Assembly: GCF_964340395.1 (NCBI RefSeq)
Contig: NC_135555.1
Span: forward strand, 17,890,846 to 17,954,845
DNA: 64,000 bases
Reading direction: 5' to 3'
DNA from: Glandiceps talaboti
Lineage: Eukaryota > Hemichordata > Enteropneusta > Spengelidae
Positions 1-25,510 of this stretch are shown one piece after another. The position numbers were made by a program, and so were the translations under genes. The notes below the pieces were generated by a model. That model was not told the origin of the DNA. It saw only the letters and a list, made by a program, of their open reading frames with translations, and made no database searches. Every line of letters begins with the position of its first letter. The first letter of the stretch is position 1.

Positions 1-27
1 ATGGATTAAATTTAATATCAACTGAAA

Positions 28-176
28 ATGTAGTAACATTAAGGATAAATGTAATAACGTCGGCCATACATATAATAACGTTAGGCATACATGTTATAAC
101 ATCAAACATAAAGGTAATAACATTAAACATAAATGTAACACATTGAAACAAAAAGTAATAGTCAACTCTAAATGTT
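28..176. repeat. degenerate tandem repeat, unit about 21 bp
   Basis: About seven imperfect copies of a unit resembling GTAATAACATTAAACATAAAT follow one another, for example around 51-71, 93-111 and 112-132. The copies differ by substitutions and small indels. No coding potential was seen. Confidence 0.55.
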
Positions 177-1120
177 ATATTAAAGGGGAGATTAAAGTTC
201 AATGTAAAATTAAAAAAACTCGATTATTTTACTTTGGGGGTGTGGGGGGGGGGTTGAACCATTTTAGTTCTCATCCTACAAAATCGATTTTACTTTTAAT
301 GGATGTTTTGTACCCCTAAATACAAATATTTCAAATGTAAGTGGACAGTATATAGTCAATGACTATATACACTCCATGTATAAACGGTGTTATTTCAATC
401 ATAACGTCATGGTATGAAAGACTCCCTATTATCAATAACTTAATTGGTCTACAAAATCTTCTTAGGATTTCAACAACAAGTAATTATCACTTCAGCTAAC
501 AAGGCAATTTTTGTACATTTTGGTAGTTTCAACAGGTCAGTAGAGGTTTCTATAAAGGAGCTAAGGGTCGTTTCATAGGCTTCAGTTCTCTATGCCACCA
601 CTTTTAACACATTACACTCTAGAAATAACTTTTACTGAAATAGTAGGTGCGTGGGCATCATAAAACCGGCAAACCTTTGCCTGGACGTTAAAGTATGGTC
701 GTTGCGTATGGATGAGGGGTGTGTGGAGGGGGGAGGGGATGGGGGATTGGGGAACAAACACATATATACATTCAAATGTAATAAATAAAGTGAGAACGTG
801 TATAGCGCCAATACGCAAAAATTACATGTACAGCTATTGTTCAGAGGCGTCTTACAATACAAAAATTAAAATTGCCAGAAGCACCATCTTAAATACAAAA
901 AAAAACTATAAGAATGACACATAACTATATTTACTGTAAAATACAAAATTATGTTGAATACTGAAAAGATAAAAAAATTCAAAAGTGTTGTACGAATAAA
1001 ATGTTCAGCATTGTCCAAAAACTCATGAGAGTAATTACTGCAGCAATTATGAAGGTCAAATAAAAATAAAATGCATGGAATTAAAACTGACATGGAGTTA
1101 ACAAGTAAACTTCTTTAAAA
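177..1120. other. intergenic, nothing recognised
   Basis: AT-rich sequence with a short G run near 240-254. The open frames here are short, lack family motifs and overlap each other in several frames. No gene, RNA or element was recognised. Confidence 0.5.
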
Positions 1121-1149
1121 GGGTAAGTCTTGTCACCTCCTTTACAGGA

Positions 1150-1470
1150 TGACACTGTACGACATCGCTTGACTTCATATGGTAATTTGTTCTATAATTC
1201 CGGTGTTGCAGTCTAGATTGCTCGTTTTCCATATGAAAGGTTAACAGGGTGTACATTTACGGATAGAAGTTTGTCCTTTCATGGCCAGGTTTGAATGCAT
1301 ACCAGGTGAGTAGTGCAGACAGATATGGTGGAGCTAAGCGCCATGCAGTGCCCTGAAGGTAAGCAGGGGGATCTTGAACTTTATACGTTGTTGTATTGGA
1401 AGCCAGTACAGGGGTTATGTGACTTGATTTTCTTGTTCTGGTAATTAATCATGCTGGTGTATTTTGGACA
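1150..1470 (-). mobile_element. non-LTR retrotransposon (LINE) C-terminal remnant
   Basis: The minus strand gives a decayed version of the region after the reverse transcriptase in jockey/CR1-like LINE ORF2 proteins. One frame reads RKSSHITPVL, then after a frameshift LYWLPIQQRIKFKI, followed by LLTFRALHG and APPYLSALLT. This matches the well-known 'LHWLPV..RI.FKI...ALHG.AP.YL..L' block. Several frame changes and an in-frame stop show it is dead. It is probably the downstream part of the same minus-strand insertion as the RT remnant at 2530-2720. Confidence 0.7.
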
Positions 1471-1754
1471 CATTAGAGTTTCCTTATATATGTGACGAGT
1501 ATACCATGTACCACCAAGGAGTGGATTACAGTAGCCAGGTCTCGATGTTACACATGTGTGAACTAGAAGTTTTCCTGACTTTGTCTTCAGAGAGATATTG
1601 AGTTATTTTATTGATGTTCCATATGTGTTAATATGCAGCTTTGCAGACTTCGTTGACTCAAACGTTGTTCCAAGGTTTCTAATGGCAGAAATTAGCTGTT
1701 CTTTGGTTCCATCAGTTTATATGGATGGTGTGTCCAACTAGTTGATGTTATTAT

Positions 1755-2253
1755 TTGAGCAAGAGAAAAGAATATCTGTCTCGTAGGTGGTGTAATATGG
1801 TACGATGCTGGAATAGATTACATAATCTAGAAGACGATAGATTAACAAAGAAAATTTTTGTTTGGGACCTTTTATTGAGTGCTGGTAACTGGTCAGCAGA
1901 AATATGCAACATTTTTGAGAGTTTAAATATTGATGATTTGACCCCTTGTGATAATATGGCCAGAAAGGTCCCTTCTCGCCCAGTTTCGATTAGGAATTCT
2001 ACCATTAGGGATAGAAACGGGTCGCTTCAGAGGTGAAGTGCTATACACTCGTACATGTAGATTTTGTGACTTGAACGAGATTGAGGACGAACCTCATTTT
2101 ATTTTCCATCGTTCACTTTACAATGATATTCGTCATATTCTTATGAACAATGTAAGGATCGCTTGTCCCGAATTTCCCACCTTCAACGATACCAGAAAGT
2201 TGAACCACATCATGACTAAACATCCAAGACTCTGTTTCAAGGGCCTTCAATAG
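1755..2253 (+). pseudogene. LINE ORF2 C-terminal remnant with zinc-knuckle-like block
   Basis: Two plus-strand frames, broken by a frameshift near 1970, resemble the C-terminal end of non-LTR retrotransposon polyproteins. The block reads FRLGILPLGIETGRF, then CRFCDLNEIEDEPHFIFH and SLYNDIR. The usual pattern is C-x2-C-x(n)-H-x3-4-C. Here the final cysteine of the expected HCPLY is replaced (HRSLY), consistent with decay. It lies on the opposite strand between two minus-strand LINE remnants, so it may be a nested insertion. Confidence 0.6.
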
Positions 2254-2529
2254 AAGGCGTGATATATTGTATATACAGACCTAAGTTATTATGTTACATT
2301 GTGAAAGTTTTTTGGATGTAGTCTGCATTTTTTCTTTCAACAGTGTTACCTGTATATATTGTACACTGACTGTCATGACTTGTAAGCCCGTTGGGTTGGG
2401 TAATTCCTTGTTTCGACTTGTATTGTTAGTATTATGTTACGTGATTACATGTCACTCTAATAAACATACTACTACTCTGTCTTATCAGGATTCAGTTTCA
2501 GCAGATTTTCAGTCATTCATTTATAGTAA

Positions 2530-2720
2530 ATGATACACAGTGCTCCATATGAGATATGTTACCGTCCATGTCCTTTACTTTGAAACAGAGATACAGTTCA
2601 GAGCCATCGGCTTAAAAACGAAGATCTGCGTTGTTTTCTCTCACAATGTCACCAAGAGGAGATATATAGATTGTTAAAAGAATTGGCCCAACAAGTACCG
2701 ATCACTGTGGGACACGCAGC
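2530..2720 (-). mobile_element. LINE reverse-transcriptase remnant (minus strand)
   Basis: The minus strand encodes a damaged RT core. It contains a VPQ-SVL-GPIL block (motif 'GVPQGSVLGPILF'), TIYISPLGDIVREN, and then a stop followed by ADG in place of the catalytic YADD, with SELYLCFK after it. The stop and the changed catalytic residues make it non-functional. Orientation and order fit one insertion together with 1150-1470. Confidence 0.68.
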
Positions 2721-2826
2721 ATATTGTAGAATGTGAGGTACCCTCATAGACTCCTCGTTGCGGTTGTGGTGGGATTGGAAACAAATACATATACACATCC
2801 AAATATACCCTCCCTCAGGGGCGGGC

Positions 2827-2831
<5 letters not shown>

Positions 2832-2914
<83 letters not shown>
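2832..2914. repeat. (GA)n-(CAGA)n microsatellite
   Basis: A GA dinucleotide run of about 30 bases passes directly into CAGA tetranucleotide repeats. The apparent open frame here is only repeat translation. Confidence 0.95.
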
Positions 2915-3389
2915 CTAGCTACATACATACATATTAATTTATCAGACGTAATGCTTCACTATCAGACACCACGGATGTATTTATTGAATAGCAGTAAAAC
3001 GAAACAAGTTTGGGACAAAATAATAACATCTCATATTGACTGAAAACAGCATACCATGACAAACATTGTCCATTGACGCTCATAACCTATTTTGAATGAT
3101 CTGAGCAAAACAGCTGGCCAATATCTCAATTTGCTTGTGTTGATCCCTAGGGACATACGACTTGCGAAGTTTTATTTTTTAATGCACATTGGTAAATGTG
3201 GTGGTAGAATGGAAGCTAAAACATGCCAGGAAGGAAAAAGAAGTGATGGTCAGAATTTCAGGGAGCTTTATTGACCTTTATGAGCTATTTATATGTGGAT
3301 TTCAGAGTTCATTGCACCCAAGAAACCCATGGTGGGTATGATGTCCAATAAATGCTAAAATTACAATATGCAATTGGAGACTGCGACAC

Positions 3390-4265
3390 TTATCTACTGC
3401 ATGACATTGTACTTTGACACCATGACCTATCATTTTGTCAATAAGATTTGAGACATGAGACCTGTCATTTGTCATTGTGACATTTGACTACTACATGCTA
3501 TTTGAGTCTATCTGTGACCTGTCCTTTGTCAATGCGACACTGGACTACTACATGACATTTGAGACTGCAATCTGCCATTTGTCAATGAGACATTTGACTA
3601 CTACATGCCATTTGTCAATAAGTCATTCGACTACTACATGCCATTTGAGACTGACACCTGTCATTTGCCAATGAGACATTTGACTGCTACATGCAATTTG
3701 AGACTGTGACCTGCCATTTGCCAATGAGACATTTGACAGCTACATGGCTTTTGCCAATGAGATATTTGACAGCTACGTGCCATTTAAGACTGAGATATGC
3801 CATTTGTCAATGAGACATTTGACTACTGCATGCCATTTGAGTCTGTGACCTGCCTTTCGTCAATGAGACATCTGACAGCTACATGACATTGAGACTGTGA
3901 TCTTCATTGATCAATGAGATACTTGACTTCTACATGCCATTTAAGACTTAGATATGCCATTTGCTAATGAGACATTTGACAGCTACATGCCATTTGAGAC
4001 TGAGATATGCCATTTGAGACTGAGATATGCCATTTGTCAATGAGACATTTGACTACTGCATGCCATTTGAGTCTGTAACCTGCCATTTGTCAATGAAACA
4101 TTTGCCTGCTACATGCAATCTGTCAATGGGACCTTTGACTGCTACGTGCCATTTGAATCCGAGACATGCCATTTAAATTGTCAATGAGATATTTAACTGC
4201 TAACTGCCATTTTAGTCTGAGACCTGGCACTTTTCATTGAGATATTTGACTACTACATACTAATT
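3390..4265. repeat. 53-bp minisatellite, about 16 copies
   Basis: Degenerate tandem copies of a unit of roughly 53 bp. Each contains GACATTTGACTACTACATGC, a block like CATTTGAGACTG and a block like CATTTGTCAATGA. Copies vary by substitution and partial deletion. Some frames stay open by chance, but codon content is repeat-driven, so it is not called as a gene. Confidence 0.85.
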
Positions 4266-4269
4266 AAGT

Positions 4270-5870
4270 ATTATGTTCTTTCGTTTAGAGAAATTGTCAA
4301 AATGAATCTTTAAACAAAAGAGTAATTAACAAAGCAAACCTCTTTCATGCAATGATAGAAAGTAAGCTTTCCAAAGAAAGCGATTTCCATGAAGACAGCT
4401 AATTTTCCCCGGAGAAGAATAGGGATAGTTCAACTTCTTAAGGAATCTATTGATGTGGGGTAGTCAAGCGAGTGCCCAAGATGTTAACTTCCCTAATAAT
4501 GTAGCCCACAAGAATGCCACGTCCATGGAGGACTCGTGACTATGAATTTGGAAGGTGTGAACGTCTTCAACATAAAGGATTGATCCGTGAGAAGCAAACG
4601 ATATACGAGCTATAGAAAAAAGACGACGAAAAATTGAAATTCTAAAATCCAACTTTTAGCCAATCAGAAATGATGAGAAAAGTAGGCAGACATTAAAGAA
4701 AGTGTTTGTTTTCTAAAATCCTTGGATATATAAGTGAGAAAAAAATCGAACGACAAAGCCTGAACAATATCATACGAACTCTGAACAATTGTGCAAAGTC
4801 TGAACTATCTAACTATATAGTATTTTAATTCTTATGCTATGTTTGTCTAGCCAATGGCTTTAACTATGAGAACTAAATTTTGCGTACTGTTTAGACAAGA
4901 CGTTTTCTATCTGACGTTTGCATGTCATGTGCGATAACGTTATGTATATGGCTCGTGGGGTCGATTCAATTAGTCGGATTAGATTGGTTACAGTTTCGAT
5001 CCTGTCGCGGCTCGACAGAGAAAGCAGATTTCACCGGTTCATCATTATGCCTGAACATAAGAGACGTGAAATCCTATCGACAAATATTTTACTTCCAGTC
5101 ACCAAGCGCTTTCATCGTGTGGGTTGGGAACGGGGCTGGGAGAGATGTTGTTTGTTCCATCAAATGATGCCCCTTATCAATTGGATCGTGCACATACAAG
5201 GAAAATATCTTTCCTTGTGGTTCATGGGTTGCGGGGAGGGGGCATTGATTTGGTGAAGTAGTAGTAGTTCTGTTGACAACATGGAAGCAGTCGAACAGGA
5301 TAACAGAGCGGACTTTGCCACTCACAAAGCGGGTCATCATGGGGGCTTAATAATTACGGAAAGTGTGAGTTTTCTTGGTCATCAGAAAGTTAATCCCAAT
5401 CCATTTCTCTTTAATCATAGAGTTGTAAAGGGCATTCTATGTAAAAATCGTGTAGGGATTGTAGAAAAGAAGGTCGAGTGCAGAAACTTTAATATATAAA
5501 TTATTTATAAATGATCTACTATTCATTAATTTAGCCACTGACATTATTATACTGCCTAACCTACAGGATGTACCGATTTCCACTCTGTTTACATCGGCAT
5601 GCATGTGAGGAAACAGTTGAACGAATCAACAATACATGGAAATACCGATCAATAGTCATGAATTGGATATATTATCGGATATTGTCAGCAACCTAGCCTT
5701 CCTATCTAACGTCTTGATAACAAAAATAGCGTTACTAAGAACAATTTAGTGAACACTGTGACCAATATCATCTCTTCCCTGACTACCAATATGCAAGTAA
5801 ACGTTAGTTGGTTGTAAAACTATTTTGTTTAAATTTATAATATACTAACGATATTCTGTAGGAATGGAAG
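4270..5870. other. intergenic, no gene recognised
   Basis: Overlapping short frames occur between 4460 and 5500, but none carries a recognisable domain or splice context. No element ends or RNA genes were recognised. Confidence 0.5.
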
Positions 5871-5874
5871 AACA

Positions 5875-6330
5875 AAACTTACTTGACAGCTCTTGCTGCA
5901 ATCGATCTCAGCGAAGTCTTCGACATTGTGGATCACGAGGTATTGTTGAATGTAATAAAATAGTATGGAATAGATAGACAGGCACTGACATGGTTTTCCT
6001 CTTATTTACAACCAGGTCCTAGAGGCTTTAAAGTATGCGTTGATGAATTGGGGACGCCTACTCTGATACTAAAATTATAGATCGCTCTGTTCCATAACGG
6101 AGTTGTGCGGGATAAATATCATACAGTGTGTATGCGAGTACCATGAAACAGGTGATATCAATCTGTACATTGAATTTCATGGATATGCGGGTGAAGACGC
6201 ATTAAATATCACCTTCAGGCGAAATATAGGAGTCTTGACATGCTTCCAATGACAGGTCTGGAGGACTGTTTAAAAGAGGTTAAAATGTCACTTTCCAGAA
6301 TTGTTTATATCCCACAAAAAAACACTGGTG
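5875..6330 (+). mobile_element. LINE reverse-transcriptase remnant (plus strand)
   Basis: The plus strand reads LTALAAIDLSEVFDIVDHE followed by a decayed VLLNVIK-YGID, then ALTWFSSYLQ and GFKVCVDELGT. These match RT motifs around the first catalytic aspartate ('DLSKAFDTVDH') of jockey/CR1-like elements. Further on, FHGYAGEDALNITF stands where FHxYADDxxLYxSF is expected, so the YADD box is lost. In-frame stops and frameshifts are present. This is a dead fragment. Confidence 0.7.
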
Positions 6331-7040
6331 TACGTTTGCCTGAATGAAGTGCGCCAGGGAAAGACTTCACCATATATATGACAAAATTAAACTTGTCTCA
6401 TTCCTAGATACCGGCATACCAAGAGTAAGCAAACGCACTGATGTGTGGTTTTTTTTGTGTATGTTTTTTTTTTAAAGTTGTATGTAATTTATTGTGTTCT
6501 TCATCATCATGCGACATTATTTAGGAATCTGTACCATTATTTGGCATGTTAGCTCATCTCATTTTTTTTCTATTGACATATAATTGTATGGATAATTTGA
6601 ATTTTAGATATGTTATGTACGTAATAAAACCAAGCTTTTATTTTATACACCGCGAGATATAAATTTAACGTTAGGCAACTATATTTGTTGATGAACTTTA
6701 TGCGTTAACAAATGTAGTTCCAAGTATCAATGTGAGTGCATTCAATGACATTTAAAAAAAAAAAGATTAAAAACCATCTCAACATGTATGTCAGATTTCA
6801 GTAAACAATAATCAATGAAGATAAACTGAAGGCTATTATAATAATGTTTATAATAAAGTTTTAGGTAAATACTTTAGTAAGGAGTCTTTGTGAACATGTC
6901 AGGCTACGTTTGAGGTGATCGCATGTCGTACAGAAGCCTTCAATTTACAAAGTACACGTCACACGCCAAGTGCATTTCATAGGCCGGGGAATAGAACCAA
7001 CTTATGCGCTTTCTGAACCCCACACCCGCACCTCATTTGA
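6331..7040. other. intergenic, nothing recognised
   Basis: AT-rich sequence with T runs near 6450-6475 and 6550-6575. No coding signal was seen. Confidence 0.5.
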
Positions 7041-7044
7041 ACAA

Positions 7045-8214
7045 AAAACCAGATTTAAACTGAATGCCTCCCGTAAGGGAATCACTAATTATGCAAATAA
7101 CTCATTAAATTTAATAAAAACAATGGTAACATACAGGCTTTGTTTTTGGACAAGCGTGCTTTCTTAGGTTAATGTATGTAAGAGTGTATGATACTGCTGA
7201 ATATCGTTCATTATTCAAAATACTCATTAAAGGTAAAGGTTGTAGCAACAAACTTCATAGGACAGGTGCGTATTATTATGATTGATATATGTATCATATT
7301 ATACGAAATTTGAAGATTGCATTTTAAAGATACAACCTAGTTACCTAAATTCATTAATTATGCAAATTTTTCATTAAAACTGTAAGCTATATCAAAAATG
7401 TTATAGGACATATCCACTTTGTTATGGTTAACATAGGTACTAAATTGTATTAAAATTGAAGTATGCAGTCTTAAGATATAGCCTAATTACCTAAAATCAT
7501 TAATTATGCAAATTTTTCATTAAAACTGTAAGCTATATCAAAAATGTTATAGGACATATCCGCTTTGTTATGGTTAACATATGTACTAAATTGTATTGAA
7601 ATTGAAGTATGCAGTCATAAACTATAGCCTAATTACCAAGAATCATTAATTATGCAAATTATTCATTAACACTGAAAGGTACATCAACAAGCTTTACATG
7701 ACATATGCGATTGTTAAGGTTAACGTGTGCACTGAATTATATTGAAATTGAAGTATGTATTCTTAAGATATAGCCTAATTACCGAAAATCATTAATTATG
7801 CAAATTATTCATTAACGCTGTAAGGTACATCAACAAACTTGATAGGAAATATGTGTTTTCTTATGGTTAACGTATGTTCTAAATTATGTTGAATTTGAAG
7901 TATGCATTCTTAAAATATAGCCTAATTACCAAAAATAATTAATTATGCAAATTATTCATTAACGCTGTAAGGTACATCAACGATTTTTATAGGACAAATG
8001 TATGTTGTTATGTTTAACGAATATACTACATTATATTGAAATTGAAGTATGCAGTCTTAAGATATTGCATAATTAGTTGATTTCATTAATATGCAAATTT
8101 CTCTAATTAAACATTAACAGATCTGGCTCAAAACTTAATCAGGTCTAGCCATTACCCTAAAGATTATATATTCTAAATTACAATTGAGCAAGCCGATTTT
8201 TAGAAAATGATGAC

Positions 8215-8310
<96 letters not shown>
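7045..8310. mobile_element. pearl/HINE-like element: 146-147 bp tandem units plus GACA/AC microsatellite
   Basis: The motif ATTAATTATGCAAAT recurs at about 7353, 7499, 7645, 7791, 7938 and 8085, giving a 146-147 bp unit in about five full copies, with diverged partial copies before it. A unique tail follows, then (CAGA)n at 8214-8268 and (AC)n to 8310. A core of ~150-bp tandem units ending in a tetranucleotide tract is the layout of pearl elements and related non-autonomous Helentrons. Assignment to that group is inference. Related copies lie at 18780-19200 and 21060-21590. Confidence 0.6.
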
Positions 8311-8313
<3 letters not shown>

Positions 8314-10275
8314 CCCCCCGTACCCTTACGAGAGGTAATGACATTATGATGGGTTCTAATTAATGCCAATATATCAGATTTAATTTATGTTCATTTCTTA
8401 TGACGCCCATTTGCTAACACATTTGTGTATATACGTACAATGTAGATGTCTAATATTTCGGAATTTATTGGTAACTAATAAGTTACCGTATGTCACAATA
8501 CAACAGGACTTGGTGTTATGATACGTGTAGGAGAATATTTCAAAATGAAACAAACGTCCTCCTCTCCCCTTTAAAATAGCAAAATTACACATTGTGCCCA
8601 TTTAATATGCCTGCTTGTTTTAGAAGAATGTGTATATAAATCTGAACCAGAGATAATTCAGCAACAGGTATTTTTTCTACCGCAATCTTCGCTGGCCAAT
8701 GTGACACCACATGTACTTTGAATTTCAACACTGTTCTTAGCTGTTGTACAAAAGCAGGACCATTGCCCCCTGACCCCTCCCCCCAGCCCATTACGCCTGG
8801 CCCGTTCTCCCCCTGGTCATTTTGCCTCCGGCCTTTTGCCCCTCCCCTTCATTTGAATAGAAAGTATTTTTAGGAACTTTCAGTTCAGTGTCTATAAGGT
8901 TAATGTCACTTGATACAGTTTCTCAATTATCTCACTATTCATTATTGAACCTTACATAAATAATAAATGTTGAAGCTTAACAGTAAAGGATGAAATTATA
9001 CTTTTATTCATTTTTAGTTGCGTCAGCGGAAAAATATGTTCTGGCTTGTGAGAATGTTAAATTACACAGTATTAGCGTTAATTATCTAATTTTTATCAAC
9101 TTCTGTGACAGCACCAGTACTAAGGCCAAGGTTCAAAAGATGCGACAGATCTCATCGTCAACGTCAGAAGCATAACTGATTAGAAAGAAGTATTGACGTA
9201 TAACATCGTACCTCTTTACGGCACCGTCCGAGGTGTACGTGTAATTTTTTCGGTGCTTCGGTAGGTAAAATATGCCCTTTGTTTCGAGAATATAAAGATG
9301 GAATACTGTCTAAAAATCAACTACTGTTTAAATAAACTAGACTACATCATTTGGCATTGGTGGTTATTAAATGAACAATAATTACACATGTTTACAACAT
9401 ATACTCTCGAAAATACATCCAAGTCTAAAATATCACAAAGAATGGTTTACTTTATAGTTGAGAAATTAGTAGTCTGGAGTCAAACGCTGAATAAATGGGC
9501 TACTAAGAACTCGACAACTGCTATGTGGCAACTTAAATTGGTAATAGCCCATATATCAACTACAAGCCTTAACTCTAGTCTAATGAACTTAAGGTAAAAG
9601 TTATGTTATTTCTCTAAAACATGTGTTTGTTAATCTACAAATTAATTCAAAATATGTGTCCTCTCGATTGGAATATAATATCGTTGATGGTGTTATCTCA
9701 TTTTCTGCATATCAGACATATCTACTATGAAGATAAGTCTCAAAGTATGTAAAATTATATGTCGAAAAGTATTACAGTCACTCAATCTTTATATCACTCG
9801 CATTAATTGAATCTTCAATTTTGAAGTTGAATTCGTCTTTCTTTTAAATCTAAATGATATCAAAGACAATAGACAATAATAAACTGTCTATGGTGGCGCT
9901 CTTGCAATCATTGCTTCATGCACTTCCAATGCCCGTGTATCTTATGGTGCATGAAAACACGATATATATATTAAAGTTTGAAATGTTACATTATAATCAG
10001 TTTTACACGGGCGCGAATTGTATAATCGGTGAAAACATTTACAAAATCATCAGTGCCAGGGTCAAAGTTTAATTGTTGGATTCAAGATTAGTCTAAGGTC
10101 ATAAAACAAAGGTATAAATTAAACGGGGACCTTCCATAAATGACTGACAATTGCTGTACGAAGTTTTCTTTGTATCACCACTTCACCAATATATTTGGCA
10201 CTGATGGGTATACAACATATCGAACTATGTAAGGCGTACAATACAAGTATATAAATTCTAAAACTTAGCAAAATA
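8311..10275. other. intergenic, no gene recognised
   Basis: AT-rich DNA with one C-rich stretch (8754-8850) made of loosely repeated GCC/GGCC-containing segments. Short frames show no domain. This stretch lies downstream of TRPC copy 1. Confidence 0.45.
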
Positions 10276-10277
10276 CA

Positions 10278-10440
10278 GTAGAAATGATGCTGGGTTGATG
10301 TTTCACTCTCGGGATATTACGTTTTTGGCACAAATGCAGAAATATTTCAACTGTAGACTAACAATAACAGAGACACGACACACACAGCAGGATCCTTTAC
10401 CCGACATTGAAACATGCAAACATACACTTATTTGTATTTG
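10278..10440. mobile_element. truncated copy of the ~386-bp MITE-like family
   Basis: The sequence matches the left half of the elements at 28843-29230 and 39907-40290: GAAATGATGCTGGGTTGATG, TTTCACTCTCGGGA, TAGACTAACAATAACAGAGA. It stops before the second arm. It lies just past the stop codon of TRPC copy 1, so it may fall within that gene's 3' UTR. Confidence 0.55.
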
Positions 10441-10517
10441 TATCTGTTTCTCTGTCTTTGTCTGTGCCTATGACGGCGTGTATATAGGTGCGTGTGTGCG
10501 TGGTGGGGGTGGGGTAG

Positions 10518-10580
10518 ATACGTATGTATGTATGTATGTGTGTGTGTATGTATGTATGTATGTATGTATGTATGTATGTT
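10518..10580. repeat. (GTAT)n microsatellite in the probable 3' UTR of TRPC copy 1
   Basis: Tetranucleotide run ending about 30 bases downstream of the copy 1 stop codon. It would read (CATA)n in the transcript. Confidence 0.9.
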
Positions 10581-10608
10581 CAACACAGTTTAAATCACTA
10601 GTGTATGT

Positions 10609-25028
<14,420 letters not shown>

Positions 25029-25289
25029 CTTGGCTGAATATACGTAACTGTTGTGTACGATCGACTGAGCTGTTAACAAACACAGTGTGTGACTTTCTGT
25101 TTCAGTTGATTGACCTAACTACAAAGACATCCAACTACGGACAATCCTCGTTCTCTCCGAGAGAACAAACAACTCTGTGGCAGTCTAGCTAGTCGGTCCC
25201 GGGAACGCTTTTACTTCCTAACGACGGCTGGTAACATATGAAGTAAAATATGCAAAACTCCAGTGGATATAGTTTGTTATCCTCCTAAT

Positions 25290-25510
25290 TGTCTTTTTAT
25301 CGTACACGACGAATTTGGTGTTCTGTAATAGCGGTATAAAGTTTATCGAGAGCTAGAGGGTGAAAAATAGTGCGACTCGAACCGTACCGTACATAACACC
25401 TACAAACAGCTGGCTAGCCCTGGAAGCTACTCGCTTGACCCTAAGCTCGTGTGCTGATCATTAAGGTCACTATGGGTTCATATGACGTGACATTTATTAT
25501 TGTTATTACA
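25290..25510 (-). promoter_or_regulatory. upstream block of copy 1 shared with copy 2
   Basis: Segments about 260-480 bases upstream of the copy 1 ATG match segments at the same distance from the copy 2 ATG. Matches include TTATCGTACA, GACTCGAA after an AGAG/GTGAA block, and ATGGGTTCATATGACG versus ATGGGTTCACATGACG. They may be 5' UTR, promoter or simply co-duplicated flank. Function is inferred. Confidence 0.45.

Noticed and set aside
4918-5340. Overlapping frames of 80-112 codons on both strands
   Set aside because: Three frames on both strands are open over the same DNA and none has motifs, so chance is the simplest explanation.
7320-8110. Regularly spaced repeats as a CRISPR array
   Set aside because: The whole 146-147 bp unit is repeated, including what would be spacers, in a eukaryotic context. 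It is a tandem repeat of a mobile element type.
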